From Streptomyces barringtoniae (GTDB taxonomy: Bacteria > Actinomycetota > Actinomycetes > Streptomycetales > Streptomycetaceae): 64,000 nt of DNA. This document shows positions 1 to 8,075 of the stretch, in pieces (the stretch's first letter is position 1; each line of letters opens with the position of its first letter). Below the pieces are notes generated by a model. It was given only the letters and a program-made list of their open reading frames with translations, was not told the DNA's origin and did not search any database. The position numbers and the translations under genes are program-made. The stretch lies in assembly GCF_020819595.1 (NCBI RefSeq), contig NZ_JAJHNP010000004.1, positions 1-64,000 of the forward strand, given 5' to 3'.

Positions 1-1
1 T

Positions 2-1078
2 GGGTTCCGCCGTGATGACCGGGGTGGCGACCGTCCGTCCTTCCGCCGCGACGACGACCGAGGCGGTTACGGCCGGCGCGACGACCACCGAGGCGACCGC
101 GGCGGCTTCCGCCGCGACGACCGACGTGACGACCGCGGTGGCGACCGCCGCGATGACCGTGGTGAGCGCGGTGGGTTCCGTGGTCGGGACGACCGTGGGG
201 GCCGTGGGCCCCGTCGGGATGACCGCGGTGGTCGCCCCGGTGGCTTCCGGGGCCGTGACGACCGGCGTGACGACCGGCGTGACGACCGCCGGGGCGGTGG
301 CCGCTTCCGTGACGAGCGTGACCGCGACCGCGAGCCGATCAAGCGGCTGCCGATCCCCGAGGACGTCACCGGTGACGAGATCGACACGGACGTCCGGCAG
401 GAGCTCCAGAGCCTGCCCAAGACGCTCGCGGAGGACGTCGCCAAGAACCTGGTGATGGTGGCCCGGCTCATCGACGAGGACCCCGAGGGCGCCTACGCCT
501 ACTCCAAGGTGGCGCTGCGTCTGGCGTCCCGCGTGGCCGCCGTACGCGAGGCGGGCGGGTTCGCGGCGTACGCCAACCAGAAGTACGCCGAGGCACTCGC
601 CGAGTTCCGGGCCGCGCGGCGGATGACCGGGAACGTGGACCTGTGGCCGGTGATGGCCGACTGCGAGCGCGGGCTCGGGCGGCCGGAGAAGGCGCTGGAC
701 ATGGCCGGTGCCCCGGAGGTGCACAAGCTGGACAAGGCCGGTCAGGTCGAGATGCGGCTCGTCGCGGCCGGTGCCCGGCGTGACATGGGTCAGCTCGACG
801 CGGCCATCGTGACCCTGCAGAGCCCGGAGCTGGCGTCCAACTCGCTCCAGCCGTGGACGGCGCGCCTGCGCTACGCGTACGCCGACGCCCTGCTGGCGGC
901 CGGTCGCGAGGGCGAGGCGCGCGAGTGGTTCGCGAAGGCCGTGGAGGCCGACCGGGACGGCAGCACGGACGCCTCCGACCGGCTCGCCGAGCTGGACGGT
1001 GTGGAGTTCGTCGACGCTCTGGACGAGAGCGAGGGCGAGCCGGAGAAGCCGTCGCATGAGGACGGCGACGAGGGCTGA
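2..1078 (+). CDS. TPR-like protein with Arg/Asp/Gly-rich N-terminus (5' end outside window)
   Basis: The reading frame is open from base 2, so the start lies outside the window; at least 358 residues are visible. The first ~110 residues are a low-complexity tract built from R-D-D-R-G-G and G-F-R motifs (11 copies of RDD). A globular part follows from about residue 110, with helix-rich TPR-like stretches (for example [18 protein letters not shown]) and an acidic C-terminus. TPR proteins usually act as protein-interaction scaffolds; the RGG-like tract could bind RNA or be a disordered linker, which is inference. An internal ATG at 452 would miss the conserved-looking segment before it, so it is not taken as the start. 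No enzymatic function can be assigned. A strong hairpin follows the gene. Confidence 0.75.
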   Translation, partial: GFRRDDRGGDRPSFRRDDDRGGYGRRDDHRGDRGGFRRDDRRDDRGGDRRDDRGERGGFRGRDDRGGRGPRRDDRGGRPGGFRGRDDRRDDRRDDRRGGGRFRDERDRDREPIKRLPIPEDVTGDEIDTDVRQELQSLPKTLAEDVAKNLVMVARLIDEDPEGAYAYSKVALRLASRVAAVREAGGFAAYANQKYAEALAEFRAARRMTGNVDLWPVMADCERGLGRPEKALDMAGAPEVHKLDKAGQVEMRLVAAGARRDMGQLDAAIVTLQSPELASNSLQPWTARLRYAYADALLAAGREGEAREWFAKAVEADRDGSTDASDRLAELDGVEFVDALDESEGEPEKPSHEDGDEG

Positions 1079-1130
1079 CGGCAGTCGCCGGAAGGCAGCC
1101 ACCGAAAGCCGCCGGAAGACAGTCAGTGAA

Positions 1131-1165
1131 AAAGGGGGCAGGTTCCCGTGGAACCTGCCCCCTTT
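1131..1165. terminator. Bidirectional terminator hairpin
   Basis: Two perfectly complementary 16-nt arms (AAAGGGGGCAGGTTCC at 1131-1146 and its complement at 1150-1165) are separated by 3 nt. The stem has A-runs and T-runs at its ends, so it can serve both the TPR gene on its left and the convergent DUF1015 gene on its right. Confidence 0.85.
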
Positions 1166-1179
1166 CGCGTTCCGGGTAC

Positions 1180-2466
1180 TCAGATCTCCAGCGCCCGCAG
1201 TACCAGCCCCGACGCCGGCTTCGGGCCGAACGACGTCGACTTGCGGGGCATCGTCACACCCTGGCGGGCCAGGTCGCGTACGACCTCCTCGCGGACGGGA
1301 TGCATCAGGACGGCCGTACCGCCGTCGCGTTCCGCCTTGGCGACCGTCGCGGCCGTGTCGTGGATGTACGCGATGTGGGCCGGGGAGTCCTCGGGGATGT
1401 GCCAGACGTGGTCGAGGAGCGTGGCGTGCAGGACCGTGGCGTCGAGGGAGCGCCAGGCCGCCGGGCGGTCGGCCGGAATCGTCCGGGCCAGCAGGTCCGG
1501 GTCCGGGCGGTCCAGGAGGTGGAAGGCGCCGTCGCCGGCCAGCAGGAAGGCGTTGCCCGCGCAGGACGCGTCCGCCAGGGCCTCCAGCGCCTCGGCGAGC
1601 GGCGTGTCGAGGCGTCGTACCCGGAACAGGCCCTCCACCGCCGCGAGCGCGTCCGCGACCGGAAGCCCGTGCAGCAGGCGGTGGATGGCGCGTACGCGCA
1701 AGGGATAGCGGGCGGTGTCGACGAGGAGGACCAGGCCGTGGTCCCAGGGGCTGGGGGAGGGGTGCTCGGCGCGCAGCCGCAGGTAGGTGGCCCAGCGGTG
1801 GTGGCCGTCGGCGATCAGGGCCTGCTGGTGTGCGAGGTCGGACTGGATGCGGGCCAGGTCGGCGGGGTCGGTGACGGACCAGAGGCGGTGGTGGAAGCCG
1901 TCCTCGGTGGTCGTGTCCAGCAGCGGGGGCTTCTCCGCGGTGCGCTCGACGACCTCGGCCGCCGCCGTGCCGTCGCCGCGGTAGGTCAGCAGCAACGGCT
2001 CCAGGTTCGCGCGTGTGGCGCGCATCAGGGCCGCGCGGTCGGCGACCACCGGCGGCATGACGTCCTCGTGCGGCAGCACCACGCCCTCGGCCGGCTCCGA
2101 GACGCGCAGCGCGCCGATGACGCCGCGCTGGAGCATGCCGCTCTCGTCCCGCTGCTCGTAGACGTACAGGCCGGGCTCGGGGTCCGCGGTGAGGATGCCC
2201 TCGTCCAGCCAGCGGCGCAGGGTGTCGGCCGCCTGTTCGGTGCGGGCGGTCGGGGTGCCGGCCTGGGGCAGGATCAGCCGGACGATGTTGTACGGGTCTG
2301 CGGACTGGAGGTGGTGCACCCCGTCGGGGCGTACGACGACGTCGTACGGCGGTGAGGTGACGGAGGCGAGGCTGCCGACCCGGTCGGGGTCGTAGCGAAG
2401 GCCGCGGAACGGGGTGAGTTCCAGGCCCCGGCGCGCCGTTGCTTCCGAGTGACCTGCAGTGTTCAT
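1180..2466 (-). CDS. DUF1015 family protein
   Basis: A 428-residue protein with the N-terminal signature of the DUF1015 family (GLRYDPDRVG, then SPPYDVV at about residues 38-44) and a typical length for it. Other family-like blocks are VLPHEDVMPP and LIADGHHRWATYL. The family is widespread but its biochemical role is not established; HKD- or serine-kinase-like functions have been suggested for relatives, and nothing here decides. It is transcribed alone, convergent with the TPR gene and divergent from the HAD phosphatase. The start is the ATG at 2464-2466. It is preceded at 6 nt by TACGAT, a good -10 box, and by no Shine-Dalgarno sequence, so a leaderless transcript is likely. Confidence 0.85.
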   Translation of the reverse strand: MNTAGHSEATARRGLELTPFRGLRYDPDRVGSLASVTSPPYDVVVRPDGVHHLQSADPYNIVRLILPQAGTPTARTEQAADTLRRWLDEGILTADPEPGLYVYEQRDESGMLQRGVIGALRVSEPAEGVVLPHEDVMPPVVADRAALMRATRANLEPLLLTYRGDGTAAAEVVERTAEKPPLLDTTTEDGFHHRLWSVTDPADLARIQSDLAHQQALIADGHHRWATYLRLRAEHPSPSPWDHGLVLLVDTARYPLRVRAIHRLLHGLPVADALAAVEGLFRVRRLDTPLAEALEALADASCAGNAFLLAGDGAFHLLDRPDPDLLARTIPADRPAAWRSLDATVLHATLLDHVWHIPEDSPAHIAYIHDTAATVAKAERDGGTAVLMHPVREEVVRDLARQGVTMPRKSTSFGPKPASGLVLRALEI

Positions 2467-2472
2467 CCCGGC

Positions 2473-2478
2473 ATCGTA
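2473..2478 (-). promoter_or_regulatory. -10 box of a probable leaderless promoter
   Basis: TACGAT on the minus strand lies 6 nt before the DUF1015 ATG. This is the TANNNT-N6-start layout typical of leaderless actinobacterial genes. No convincing -35 element is visible. Confidence 0.4.
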
Positions 2479-2539
2479 CGTGTGTCAGTGGCGTGCGGGA
2501 TGATCGGGGGAAAGACGGTCGAACGAGGAGCGATGTGGA

Positions 2540-3568
2540 ATGAGCCAGGCGGTCAGGACGAGCCCCGAGGGCAGTGGGCAGCCCCTGAGCGAGGCGTACG
2601 ACACGGCGCTGCTCGATCTGGACGGGGTGGTGTACGCGGGCGGGAACGCCATTCGGCATGCCGTCGACTCGCTGGCGGTGGCCCGCTCGGGCGGGATGCA
2701 TCTGGCGTACGTCACCAACAACGCGCTGCGGACCCCGGACACGGTGGCCGAGCATCTGACGGAGCTGGGCATACCGACGGGCGCCGATGACGTCATCACC
2801 TCCGCGCAGGCGGTCGCGCGACTGATCAGCGAGCAGGTGCCGGCCGGGGCGCGGGTGCTGGTGATCGGCGGCGAGGGGCTGCGGGTGGCGCTGCGCGAGC
2901 GCGGGCTGACTCCGGTGGAGTCGGCGGACGACGATCCGGCGGCGGTCGTGCAGGGGTACGGCGGGCCGGATCTGACCTGGGGCCGGTTCGCCGAGGCGTC
3001 GTACGCGGTGGCGCGCGGGGTGCCGTGGTTCGCGTCCAACACCGACCTGACGATTCCCAGTGGGCGGGGCATCGCGCCGGGCAACGGGGCGGCCGTGGAG
3101 GTCGTACGGATCGCGACGGGCAAGGAGCCGCAGGTGGCGGGCAAGCCGCTGCCGCCGATGCACCGGGAGACGATCATCCGGACCGGCGCCGAGCGGCCGC
3201 TGGTGGTCGGGGACCGGCTGGACACGGACATCGAAGGCGCGTTCAACGGCGGGGTCGACTCGCTGCTGGTGCTGACCGGTGTCACCGACGGCGCCCGGTT
3301 GCTCGCGGCGCCGCCGCAGCACCGGCCGACGTATGTGGACGCCGATCTGCGCGGGCTGCTCACCGGGCAGCCGGAGGTCACCGCTCTCACGTCCGGGTTC
3401 CGGTGCGGCGGGTTCGCGGCGACGGCCAGGGCGGACCGGCTGGAGCTGGAGGGCGACGGGGAGCCGCTGGACGGGCTGCGGGCGCTCTGCGCGGCGGCCT
3501 GGACGGCGGCGGGCGACGGCTCCTGCGAGCTGGACGGGGGGAAGGCGCTGGCGCGTCTCGGACTGTGA
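2540..3568 (+). CDS. HAD-superfamily phosphatase (NagD/4-nitrophenylphosphatase type)
   Basis: A 342-residue HAD hydrolase of the NagD branch (subclass IIA). Motif I is LLDLDGVVY near residue 25, with the nucleophile and acid aspartates two apart. Motif II is in VTNNALR. The late acidic motif is GDRLDTDIEGAFNGG, where GDxxxTD coordinates magnesium. Such enzymes dephosphorylate small phosphoesters such as nucleotides, phosphoglycolate or sugar phosphates; the natural substrate cannot be read from the sequence. The ATG at 2540 has GAGGAG 9 nt upstream, while the ATG at 2533 is in another frame. An extra C-terminal ~70 residues after the HAD core look poorly conserved. Only 55 nt separate it from the iron transporter, but the iron box in that gap argues for separate control. 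Confidence 0.88.
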   Translation: MSQAVRTSPEGSGQPLSEAYDTALLDLDGVVYAGGNAIRHAVDSLAVARSGGMHLAYVTNNALRTPDTVAEHLTELGIPTGADDVITSAQAVARLISEQVPAGARVLVIGGEGLRVALRERGLTPVESADDDPAAVVQGYGGPDLTWGRFAEASYAVARGVPWFASNTDLTIPSGRGIAPGNGAAVEVVRIATGKEPQVAGKPLPPMHRETIIRTGAERPLVVGDRLDTDIEGAFNGGVDSLLVLTGVTDGARLLAAPPQHRPTYVDADLRGLLTGQPEVTALTSGFRCGGFAATARADRLELEGDGEPLDGLRALCAAAWTAAGDGSCELDGGKALARLGL

Positions 3569-3600
3569 CGCATTCGCGCCCCGGGGATCGAGGTCAATAG

Positions 3601-3619
3601 CGAGGGTAGGCTAACCTAA
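3601..3619 (+). promoter_or_regulatory. DmdR/IdeR-type iron box
   Basis: The sequence CGAGGGTAGGCTAACCTAA matches 16 of 19 positions of the actinobacterial iron-box consensus TTAGGTTAGGCTAACCTAA, including the whole right half. It ends 4 nt before the GTG of the first permease gene. The Fe2+-loaded repressor bound here should block the promoter and start of the transporter operon. Confidence 0.8.
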
Positions 3620-3623
3620 CCTC

Positions 3624-4667
3624 GTGTTGGTCGACAGTCCTCCGGAACAGCGCGCGGAGACCGCCCCCGCGCCCCCAACCCGCCGGGCGGCAAGGGCCCT
3701 TGGGCTCCTGCTCTCCGTCCTGATCCTGGTGCTCGTCGCTCTGGCGAGCATCGCGATCGGCGCGAGAGCACTGTCTCCGGACCAGGTCTGGCACGGCCTG
3801 TTCCACGACACGGGGACCTACGGCGACGTCGTCGTGGACGAGCGGATCGCGCGCACGCTCCTGGGCCTGCTGGCCGGTGCCGCGCTCGGCCTGGCGGGCG
3901 CGGTGCTCCAGGCACTCACCCGCAACCCGCTGGCCGACCCCGGACTGCTCGGCATCAACGCGGGCGCCTCGGCCGCCGTCGTCACGGCCATCACCTGTTT
4001 CGGCGTCACCAGCCTCACCGGCTATGTGTGGTTCGCCTTCCTCGGGGCGGCTGCGGTCGGTGCGCTGGTGTGGTTCCTCGGCGGCAGCCGGGGCGCCACC
4101 CCGGTGCGGCTGGCGCTCGCCGGTACGGCGATCAGCGCCGCCCTGTACGGCTATCTCCAGGCCGCGATGATCCTGGACGACGCGGCGCTGGGCAGGATGC
4201 GCTTCTGGACGGTGGGTTCCCTGGCCTCGGCCACCGACTCGACCATCCTGCAGGTGCTGCCGTTCCTCGCGGCCGGCATGGTCCTCGCGCTCGCGCTGGC
4301 CCGGCCGCTGAACGCGGTCGCGATGGGCGACGACACCGCCCGCGCCCTCGGCGCCAACCTGGGCCGCACCCGCGCCCTGGCCATGCTGGCCGCCACCGTC
4401 CTGTGCGGTGCCGCGACCGCAGCCTGCGGCCCGATCGTGTTCGTCGGCCTGATGGTGCCGCACGTCGTGCGCTCCTTCACCGGCCCCGACCTGCGCTGGA
4501 TCCTGCCGTATGCCACCGTCCTGTCGCCCGTGCTGCTGCTCGGCGCCGACGTCATCGGCCGGGTCGTGGCCCGCCCCTCGGAACTCCAGGTCGGCATCGT
4601 CACCGCGATCATCGGCGGCCCGGTCTTCATCTTTCTCGTACGACGGCGGAGGACGGCCCAGCTGTGA
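3624..4667 (+). CDS. Iron-siderophore ABC transporter permease (FecCD family)
   Basis: A 347-residue integral membrane protein of the FecCD/BtuC type with about 9-10 hydrophobic segments. Family landmarks are VRIARTLLGLLAGAALGLAG-like sequence, the NPLADPGLLGINAGA block, the cytoplasmic coupling region around GDDTARALGANLGRTR, and CGPIVFVGLMVPHVVR. It forms half of the import channel for a ferric siderophore. The GTG at 3624 is the first possible start. It has no Shine-Dalgarno sequence, because the iron box occupies that position, so translation is probably from a leaderless mRNA. Its stop overlaps the start of the second permease. No substrate-binding protein gene is present nearby. Confidence 0.92.
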   Translation: MLVDSPPEQRAETAPAPPTRRAARALGLLLSVLILVLVALASIAIGARALSPDQVWHGLFHDTGTYGDVVVDERIARTLLGLLAGAALGLAGAVLQALTRNPLADPGLLGINAGASAAVVTAITCFGVTSLTGYVWFAFLGAAAVGALVWFLGGSRGATPVRLALAGTAISAALYGYLQAAMILDDAALGRMRFWTVGSLASATDSTILQVLPFLAAGMVLALALARPLNAVAMGDDTARALGANLGRTRALAMLAATVLCGAATAACGPIVFVGLMVPHVVRSFTGPDLRWILPYATVLSPVLLLGADVIGRVVARPSELQVGIVTAIIGGPVFIFLVRRRRTAQL

Positions 4668-5710
4668 AGACCCGATCCACGACCCGGGCCGTACGCACCC
4701 CCGGCGGGCTCTCCCTGCGCCTGGACCTGCGGGCCCTGCTCGTCGTCGTCCTGCTGCTGGCCGCCGCCTGTGCCGCGGGCGTCGCGCTGATCGGCACCGG
4801 CGACGCGAAGATCCCGGCGGCCGACGTGCTCAGGACCCTCGCCGGGAACGGCAACGCCTACCAGGACTTCATCGTGAACGAGCTGCGGCTGCCCCGTGTC
4901 CTGGTCGGCCTGCTGGTCGGCGGCTCGCTGGGGCTCGGCGGCGCGCTGTTCCAGTCCGTCTCGCGCAACCCGCTCGGCAGCCCGGACGTGCTGGGCCTCT
5001 CCCAGGGCTCGACGGCCGGCGCGCTCGTCGTCATCGTGCTGCTGTCCGGCACGAGCACGCAGGTCACCGCCGGCGCGCTGATCGGCGGCCTGGTGACCGG
5101 ACTCGCCATCTATCTGCTCGCCTGGAAGCAGGGCGTGCACGGATACCGGCTCGTCCTGGTCGGCATCGGCGTCTCCGCCGTCGCCACCGCGGTCAACGGC
5201 TATCTGCTCACCAAGGCCGACCTGGTCGACGCGGCCCGCGCGGTCGTATGGATGACCGGCTCCCTGGGCGGCCGGGACTGGGACCAGGTCTGGCCGCTGC
5301 TCGCCCTGTGCGCGGTACTCGTCCCGCTGGTCCTCGTCCATGCGCGCGGCCTGCGGATGCTGGAGATGGGCGACGACGTCGCGAACGCCCTCGGGGTGCG
5401 CGTGCAGCGCGTCCGGCTGGTGCTGATGGTCTCCGCGGTGCTGCTCACCGCGGCCGCCACGGCCGCCGCCGGACCCGTCAGCTTCGTCGCCCTCACCGCG
5501 CCCCAGCTGGCCCGGCGCCTGACCCGCTCGCCGGGCCCGAACCTCGTCCCCTCCCTCTGCATGGGCGCCGCCCTGCTGGTCGCCGCCGACTGGGCCTCAC
5601 AGCGCGCCTTCGGCGCCGACCAACTGCCCGTCGGCGTGGTCACCGGCGTCCTCGGCGGCGTCTATCTGCTGTGGCTGCTGGTCACCGAGCGCAGGGCGGG
5701 CCGGATATGA
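4664..5710 (+). CDS. Iron-siderophore ABC transporter permease, second subunit (FecCD family)
   Basis: A 348-residue FecCD permease, paralogous to the preceding gene. It has the NPLGSPDVLGLSQGS block, the MGDDVANALGVRVQRVR coupling segment and a C-terminal GVVTGVLGGVYLLWLL helix. The two permeases should form a heterodimeric pore. The GTG at 4664 overlaps the previous stop by 4 nt (GTGA) and has GGAGG about 11 nt upstream, so it is translationally coupled. The frame stays open far upstream inside the first permease, but that extension has no membrane character and is discarded. Confidence 0.92.
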   Translation: MKTRSTTRAVRTPGGLSLRLDLRALLVVVLLLAAACAAGVALIGTGDAKIPAADVLRTLAGNGNAYQDFIVNELRLPRVLVGLLVGGSLGLGGALFQSVSRNPLGSPDVLGLSQGSTAGALVVIVLLSGTSTQVTAGALIGGLVTGLAIYLLAWKQGVHGYRLVLVGIGVSAVATAVNGYLLTKADLVDAARAVVWMTGSLGGRDWDQVWPLLALCAVLVPLVLVHARGLRMLEMGDDVANALGVRVQRVRLVLMVSAVLLTAAATAAAGPVSFVALTAPQLARRLTRSPGPNLVPSLCMGAALLVAADWASQRAFGADQLPVGVVTGVLGGVYLLWLLVTERRAGRI

Positions 5711-6558
5711 GGGCCACCCCCGAGTCAGACAGCAAGAGGAGCACCGTGAACCGCCTGTCCGCCGAGAACGTCACCCTCGCCTACGACCAGCGCGTCATCG
5801 CCGAACAGCTGTCGGTGGAGATCCCGGACAACTCCTTCACCGTGATCGTCGGCCCGAACGCGTGCGGCAAGTCGACGCTCCTGCGGGCCCTGTCGCGGAT
5901 GCTCAGGCCGGGCGGGGGCCGGGTGCTGCTCGACGGGCAGGTCATCCAGTCGATGCCCGCGAAGAAGGTCGCCCGGACGCTCGGTCTGCTGCCGCAGTCG
6001 TCCATCGCGCCCGACGGCATCACCGTCGCCGACCTCGTCGGCCGGGGCCGCTACCCGCACCAGGGTCTGCTGCGCCAGTGGTCGGCGCAGGACGAGCGGG
6101 TCGTGAGCGAGTCGATGCGGCGGACGGGGGTCGCCGAGCTGGCCGAGAGGTACGTCGACGAGCTGTCCGGCGGGCAGCGGCAGCGGGTGTGGATCGCCAT
6201 GGCGCTCGCCCAGCAGACCCCGCTGCTGCTCCTGGACGAGCCGACCACCTACCTGGACATCCAGCACCAGATCGACGTCCTCGACCTGTGCGCCGAGCTG
6301 CACGAGACCCAGGGCCGGACCCTGGTCGCCGTCCTGCACGACCTCAACCACGCCGCCCGCTACGCCACCCACCTCATCGCACTGCGCGACGGCCGGGTGA
6401 TCGCCGAGGGCGCCCCGAACGACATCGTCACCGCCGAGCTGGTGGAGCAGGTGTTCGGGCTGCGCTGTCAGGTCATCGACGACCCGGAGACCGGGACGCC
6501 CCTGGTGGTACCGGCAGCCCGGAAGGCGCGTGCCGAGCGGATCACAGCAGCTTCCTGA
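5707..6558 (+). CDS. Iron-siderophore ABC transporter ATP-binding protein (FecE type)
   Basis: The ATPase of the iron importer. Walker A is GPNACGKSTL, the signature LSGGQRQR, Walker B LLLLDEPTTYLD, and the H-loop is in VLHDLNHAARYATH. The YLDIQHQIDVLDL stretch is typical of FecE/FepC ATPases. The ATG at 5707 overlaps the permease stop (ATGA) and gives 283 residues. The GTG at 5746, with GAGGAG a few bases upstream, would give 270 and has the better ribosome binding site; the real start may be there. Its last 17 bp overlap tail-to-tail with the SCP2-domain gene on the other strand. Confidence 0.92.
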   Translation: MRATPESDSKRSTVNRLSAENVTLAYDQRVIAEQLSVEIPDNSFTVIVGPNACGKSTLLRALSRMLRPGGGRVLLDGQVIQSMPAKKVARTLGLLPQSSIAPDGITVADLVGRGRYPHQGLLRQWSAQDERVVSESMRRTGVAELAERYVDELSGGQRQRVWIAMALAQQTPLLLLDEPTTYLDIQHQIDVLDLCAELHETQGRTLVAVLHDLNHAARYATHLIALRDGRVIAEGAPNDIVTAELVEQVFGLRCQVIDDPETGTPLVVPAARKARAERITAAS

Positions 6559-6889
6559 GCCGGAACAGATCCAGCAGGCTCGCCTCCAGCCGCACCCGGC
6601 CCCTGCCCCAGGCGGTCGCGAAGTTCAGCTCGCCGTCCACCAGGTCCACCAGGTCGTCCCCGGCCATGGCGAGCCTGATCTGCGCCTTCTCGTGCGGCGG
6701 GCCGGGGTGCGTCTCGTCCACCTCGATCCGCCCGCCGGTCATCCGGCCGGCGAAGGTGACGTCCAGGTCGGTGATGTGACAGCTCACCGAGCGGTCCAGG
6801 GCGGCGGCCGCGCGCACGTCGCCCTCGGCGCCCTGCATGTTGTCCGAAAGCTTGCCCAGTGCGGCGCGGCACTCCTCGATCGTGGCCAT
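6542..6889 (-). CDS. SCP2 sterol-binding domain protein
   Basis: A 115-residue stand-alone SCP2-like protein. Sequence blocks such as DLDVTFAGRMTGGRI and AQIRLAMAGDDLVDLVDGEL, and the ending in a short LLDLFRLRKLL helix, follow the sterol-carrier-protein-2 fold, in which LVDGEL precedes the last helix. The family binds hydrophobic ligands or fatty-acyl groups; the ligand here is unknown. The start is the ATG at 6887-6889 (MATIEECR). It is divergent from the small gene at 6932 and convergent with the iron-transport ATPase, which it overlaps by 17 bp. Confidence 0.8.
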   Translation of the reverse strand: MATIEECRAALGKLSDNMQGAEGDVRAAAALDRSVSCHITDLDVTFAGRMTGGRIEVDETHPGPPHEKAQIRLAMAGDDLVDLVDGELNFATAWGRGRVRLEASLLDLFRLRKLL

Positions 6890-6919
6890 CGCCCATGACG
6901 GTACCCCAGCGGTTCGCGG

Positions 6920-6925
6920 TAGCGT
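6920..6925 (+). promoter_or_regulatory. -10 box of a probable leaderless promoter
   Basis: TAGCGT lies 6 nt before the ATG at 6932, with a weak -35-like TGACGG at 6896-6901 (18-nt spacer). There is no Shine-Dalgarno sequence between it and the start codon. Confidence 0.4.
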
Positions 6926-6931
6926 CGGGGC

Positions 6932-7252
6932 ATGAGCGACTCGGTTCCGGAGACGGAGATCCCGCAGGATTCGGTGCAGGAGGCGGCGGAGGCACTTCAG
7001 GCGTACGACCCCGCCGCGCCCGCCCCCCTGAACGTCCCGCGCACCCCCACCGGCAACGCCGAGGTCGACGCCCAGCTGGAACGGCTGGCCGACGCCGACC
7101 ACCTCGCCACCGACGGCCACATCGAGGTGTACGAGGATGTACACCGAGGACTGCGCGACGCGCTCACCGCGCTCGACGCCCGCCCGGGACCTCCGGCGCC
7201 CTCACCGTCGTACCCGAAGGCGCCTTCACCGGCGTACCGACACAGGAGCTGA
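6932..7252 (+). CDS. Small conserved-type hypothetical protein
   Basis: A 106-residue acidic, alanine-rich protein without signal peptide or membrane segment. The middle (NAEVDAQLERLADADHLA, then a His/Glu-rich EVYEDVHRGLRDALTAL helix) is predicted to be helical; the C-terminus is Pro/Ser-rich. It lies 7 nt upstream of tlyA and probably heads the tlyA-nadK operon. No family is recognised and no function can be given. The start is leaderless-like (TAGCGT-N6-ATG). Confidence 0.65.
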   Translation: MSDSVPETEIPQDSVQEAAEALQAYDPAAPAPLNVPRTPTGNAEVDAQLERLADADHLATDGHIEVYEDVHRGLRDALTALDARPGPPAPSPSYPKAPSPAYRHRS

Positions 7253-7259
7253 ACCGAAC

Positions 7260-8075
7260 GTGGCAGGAGTCGCACGCCGCCGTCTGGACGCGGAGCTGGT
7301 CCGCCGGAAGCTCGCGCGCTCGCGCGAGCATGCCGGCCAGCTGATCGCCGCCGGGCGGGTCACCGTCGGCAAGACCGTGGCGACCAAGCCGGCCACCCAG
7401 GTCGAGACCGCGGCCGCGATCGTCGTCCAGGCCGACGCCGGCGACCCGGACTACGTCTCCCGCGGCGGGCACAAGCTCGCCGGCGCGCTCGAGGTCTTCG
7501 TTCCTCAGGGGCTCGTGGTCGAGGGCCGGCGCGCGCTGGACGCGGGCGCGTCCACCGGTGGCTTCACCGACGTCCTGCTGCGCGCGGGCGCCGCGCACGT
7601 CGTCGCGGTGGACGTCGGATACGGACAGCTCGCCTGGTCTCTCCAGAACGATGAACGCGTCACCGTCAAGGATCGTACGAACGTACGCGAGTTGACGCTC
7701 GAGGCGATCGATGGAGAACCTGTGGATCTTGTCGTGGGCGACCTTTCCTTCATTCCGCTCGGCCTGGTGCTGCCGGCCCTGAAGCGGTGCGTGAAGCCGG
7801 ACGCCGACCTGGTGATGATGGTCAAGCCGCAGTTCGAGGTCGGCAAGGAGCGGCTCGGCAGCGGGGGTGTCGTACGGAGTCCGCTCTTGCGGGCGGAGGC
7901 CGTGCGGGGAGTGGCCGAGAAGGCCTGGGAGCTGGGGCTCGGGGTGCAGGGAGTCACCGCCAGTCCGCTGCCCGGCCCCTCGGGGAACGTCGAGTACTTT
8001 CTCTGGCTGCGGGCGGGCGCACCCCAGGTGGACCCGGCCGACGTAGACCGTGCAGTGGCGGAGGGGCCGCGTTGA
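7260..8075 (+). CDS. tlyA: TlyA family rRNA 2'-O-methyltransferase
   Basis: A 271-residue protein of the TlyA/hemolysin family. An N-terminal S4 RNA-binding domain (about residues 3-60: RRRLDAELVRRKLARSREHA) is followed by an FtsJ-like SAM methyltransferase domain starting at YVSRGGHKL. The SAM-binding stretch is LDAGASTGGFTDVLL, and the VVGDLSFIPL and MVKPQFEVG motifs carry family catalytic-core residues. Characterised TlyA enzymes methylate 16S and 23S rRNA, which makes ribosomes sensitive to capreomycin. The GTG at 7260 is taken because it begins the S4 domain; AGGAG lies 12 nt upstream, somewhat far. The stop overlaps the nadK start. Confidence 0.9.
   Translation: MAGVARRRLDAELVRRKLARSREHAGQLIAAGRVTVGKTVATKPATQVETAAAIVVQADAGDPDYVSRGGHKLAGALEVFVPQGLVVEGRRALDAGASTGGFTDVLLRAGAAHVVAVDVGYGQLAWSLQNDERVTVKDRTNVRELTLEAIDGEPVDLVVGDLSFIPLGLVLPALKRCVKPDADLVMMVKPQFEVGKERLGSGGVVRSPLLRAEAVRGVAEKAWELGLGVQGVTASPLPGPSGNVEYFLWLRAGAPQVDPADVDRAVAEGPR

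Noticed and set aside
12..455. Thr/Ala-rich frame at the window start
   Set aside because: It is the shifted frame of the RDD-repeat coding sequence; the repeat makes all frames open.
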